DNA from: Carboxylicivirga caseinilyticus
GTDB taxonomy: Bacteria; Bacteroidota; Bacteroidia; Bacteroidales; Marinilabiliaceae
Length of the DNA stretch: 64,000 nucleotides
Assembly: GCA_025499705.1 (NCBI GenBank)
Contig: JAFMVE010000011.1
Coordinates: 60,759-124,758, forward strand
Direction of reading: 5' to 3'
Shown here: piece by piece, positions 62,170-64,000 of the stretch
Position numbering within the stretch: the stretch's first letter is position 1
Layout of the letters: each line of letters starts with the position of its first letter
Made by a program: the position numbers and the translations under genes
Notes under the pieces: generated by a model
What the model saw: the letters and a program-made list of their open reading frames with translations, nothing else
What the model was told of the DNA's origin: nothing
The model's database searches: none

Positions 62170-63204
62170 ATGAAAAGGTTTAGATATATATTGTTCGGAT
62201 TCATGCTTTTAATAAATAGCTGTGGTGGTCCTGAGATAAGATTCTTCACCAGGATTAATGATGATGGTACCGTTTTTAAACGAGTTGTGGCAGTTGGTGA
62301 TTCTTCCCAAATTTATAGGTATCAGTTTTCGTTTGATATATCAGATGGATGGGATCTGAGTTTTACAAAAGAGATTAAAGATGCAGATACCTTGTTTTGT
62401 GCTATTGCTGAAAAAACCTTTTCATCTATTGAGGCCTCAACTGTGTCATTTTCTCACCAGGTTGATTCAGGACAGAAAGAAAATATCAAAATTGACTATG
62501 TAAAAAAGTTCAGATGGTTTTTTACCTTTCATGAGTATACTGAAACATTTATGCAACGCTTTCCATATCGACATTATAATATAAATGATTTCTTAAACAA
62601 TGATGAGAGAGCCTATTTTTTAGCAGATGACACAACGGTTATTAGTCATCTAAATAAGGTTGAGAAAACAGAATGGATAGAAAATGGAGAGCAGAAATTC
62701 TGGAAGTATATTTTTAAATCAATTACTAAGGAATATGTTCGACTTATAGATTCATTTGCAATTCAGAACGGTTACAATACTATAAACGAAAATCAGGCCT
62801 TGATGATTGATGAGCTACTATATCCTTCATTCGATAATGGCCCAGATTTTAAAGAAGTAGTATCAATGACTGATAGTTTATTGAAGGTAAAATGGGTTAG
62901 TGAACTTTATTCTAATGGTTATTTTAATCAATTTGAAGATGATATTGATAACAGAACGATCCTATTAGGTTCAAATAATTATAATATTGAAATTGAACTG
63001 CCCGGATTTATTTATCAAACCAATGCCATGCAAGAAGATAAACAGAGTCTGAAATGGCAATTTCGTTCCAGTGATTTTCAATATTGCGATAAAGTTTTGA
63101 TTGCGTATTATCGCACTGTTAATTGGTGGGCTTTTATCATTACTTTTATTATTATTGCAATTCTGCTTTGGAAGGGATTTGGATATAAAAAGAAAATGAC
63201 ATGA
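62170..63204 (+). CDS. Hypothetical lipoprotein with C-terminal transmembrane helix
   Basis: I do not recognise this 344-residue protein. The start at 62170 gives a lipoprotein signal peptide (MKRFRYILFGFMLLINSC, Cys18); a longer frame from 62134 would bury it. The body is a mixed alpha/beta domain rich in aromatic residues, and a C-terminal transmembrane helix (about 314-334, WWAFIITFIIIAILLW) is followed by a basic tail. It is the third gene of the ECF operon and overlaps the next gene by four bases (ATGA). Confidence 0.7.
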   Translation: MKRFRYILFGFMLLINSCGGPEIRFFTRINDDGTVFKRVVAVGDSSQIYRYQFSFDISDGWDLSFTKEIKDADTLFCAIAEKTFSSIEASTVSFSHQVDSGQKENIKIDYVKKFRWFFTFHEYTETFMQRFPYRHYNINDFLNNDERAYFLADDTTVISHLNKVEKTEWIENGEQKFWKYIFKSITKEYVRLIDSFAIQNGYNTINENQALMIDELLYPSFDNGPDFKEVVSMTDSLLKVKWVSELYSNGYFNQFEDDIDNRTILLGSNNYNIEIELPGFIYQTNAMQEDKQSLKWQFRSSDFQYCDKVLIAYYRTVNWWAFIITFIIIAILLWKGFGYKKKMT

Positions 63205-63770
63205 AGTTTATCTTATTAAGTATATGTGCAATTTTGCTGTTGGGAGCTTGTTCAAAACAACCACAAGTAATTATTAAAACCGAATTGGGAGATATTACCT
63301 GTGATTTATATTTAAAGGAAGCACCAATAACTGCAGGCAACTTTTTAAAGTATGTTGATGAAGGCCGTTTTGAAGGTGCAAGCTTTTACAGGGTAGTTAC
63401 TCAAGACAATCAATCCAATAATGATGTGAAAATAGAAGTGGTGCAAGGAGGGTTGTTTAAAGATGAACATCCTAATCATTTGCCTCCAATCGTTCATGAA
63501 ACAACTGGTCAAACAGGAATACTGCATAAAAACGGCGTTTTAAGTATGGCTCGTAATGAGCCGGGTTCTGCTCAGGCTGATTTCTTTTTCTGTATTGGAG
63601 ATCAACCAGAACTTGATTTTGGAGGAAAACGTAATCCGGATGGACAAGGATTTGCTGCGTTTGGCATTGTTACTTCAGGTATGGATGTATTATTAAAGAT
63701 TCATCAACTCGAAAATGAAGGTCAATATTTAAATAAACCCGTAAAAATACTCTCCATTGAACGAATTTAG
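63201..63770 (+). CDS. Cyclophilin-type peptidylprolyl isomerase lipoprotein
   Basis: This 189-residue protein has a lipoprotein signal peptide (lipobox LGAC, Cys17) and a cyclophilin domain with TELGDITCDLYLKEAP, the FYRVV active-site strand, VLSMARNEPGSAQADFFF and FAAFGIVTSGMDVL. It should speed proline isomerisation during folding of envelope proteins. It is the last gene of the ECF operon, overlapping the previous one by ATGA, which fits an envelope-stress regulon (inference). Confidence 0.92.
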   Translation: MKFILLSICAILLLGACSKQPQVIIKTELGDITCDLYLKEAPITAGNFLKYVDEGRFEGASFYRVVTQDNQSNNDVKIEVVQGGLFKDEHPNHLPPIVHETTGQTGILHKNGVLSMARNEPGSAQADFFFCIGDQPELDFGGKRNPDGQGFAAFGIVTSGMDVLLKIHQLENEGQYLNKPVKILSIERI

Positions 63771-63967
63771 AGTTTTTATAGAAAAAACTTTCTTGTCGTA
63801 ACGTATATCTAATCAGTAAGTAGGGGCTCTGATCCCTAGATATTTTTGAAAAACTTTCAATTTTGATTTGGAAGTTTAGAAAAAACTGGCTTATTTTGCA
63901 CCCGATTTTGAGAACAATGGTTGTCATGAAAAGCAGACAGGGCGGGCGATAGGCTGGTCTTGAAATA

Positions 63968-64000
63968 ATGAAAGCAAAGAAAGTTTTTGACAGAAAGATA
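63968..64000 (+). CDS. Possible 5' end of a gene running off the window
   Basis: An ATG at 63968 starts an open frame of 11 codons (MKAKKVFDRKI) that continues past the edge. It lies about 75 bases after a TTATTTTG stretch near 63890 that resembles a -7 box. Too little is present to assign a function. Confidence 0.3.
   Translation, partial: MKAKKVFDRKI

Noticed and set aside
1..64000. tRNA, rRNA, CRISPR, insertion sequence or prophage
   Set aside because: I scanned the intergenic regions by eye and found no cloverleaf, repeat-spacer array, transposase, integrase or phage gene.

Overview
The window is about 64 kb of AT-rich DNA from the chromosome of a Bacteroidota bacterium, most likely class Bacteroidia and possibly a marine or sediment lineage such as Marinilabiliales (the rank is inference). 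The evidence is the repeated TAnnTTTG -7 promoter box, weak Shine-Dalgarno sites, a giant hybrid two-component regulator (HTCS) of the polysaccharide-utilisation type, C-terminal T9SS-like sorting tails, DUF5916 and DUF3108 proteins, a b558-type SdhC and BtpA/SgcQ. No tRNA, rRNA, CRISPR array, insertion sequence or prophage was seen.

Layout. 1-10.5 kb is housekeeping: the 5' part of sdhC (minus, cut by the window edge), frr, a hybrid histidine kinase followed by a BtpA-family protein, a radical SAM/SPASM protein translationally coupled to an OmpA-like lipoprotein, dxs, a small secreted beta-sandwich protein and an HD hydrolase. 10.5-16.5 kb holds PBP1A, MgtC, dipeptidyl peptidase IV and an unknown membrane protein. 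16.6-19.9 kb is the most accessory-looking stretch: a three-gene cassette (exonuclease-BRCT, an unknown 129-aa protein, DUF2971) flanked by an intergenic region rich in AAGCAA/TTGCTT inverted repeats. 19.9-23.2 kb has a methyltransferase, MarC, a small conserved membrane protein, a membrane-bound LytTR regulator and an orphan ExbB/TolQ-like protein.

23.3-38.8 kb is a carbohydrate-utilisation locus without SusC/SusD: a 1340-aa HTCS, a GH2 lipoprotein, a T9SS-tagged GH27 with carbohydrate-binding repeats nested in its C-terminal domain, a T9SS-tagged protein with two GH43 domains, and a second GH27 lipoprotein on the opposite strand. The GH2 and GH43 genes carry near-identical promoter blocks with exactly the same internal spacing, which suggests a shared HTCS operator. 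The enzyme set suggests a galactose- and arabinose-decorated glycan as substrate (inference).

38.9-53.4 kb is mixed: a zinc-ribbon membrane protein, a CPBP protease, a PEGA protein, a POT/MFS transporter, an M28 peptidase, a His-rich outer-membrane protein, DUF5916, tyrS, a SpoIIE-type phosphatase, efp, a DUF3108 protein and tsaB. 53.4-60.7 kb is a MacAB-TolC-type export locus (ATPase, two FtsX-like permeases, adaptor, TolC, then a second adaptor behind a strong terminator). Its upstream region has two copies of a 16-bp palindrome and a near-consensus sigma-54 promoter. 61.1-63.8 kb is a coupled operon: ECF sigma factor, putative anti-sigma factor, lipoprotein and a cyclophilin lipoprotein. 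Many start sites were moved downstream of the longest ORF because a -7 promoter box lies inside the longer reading frame.
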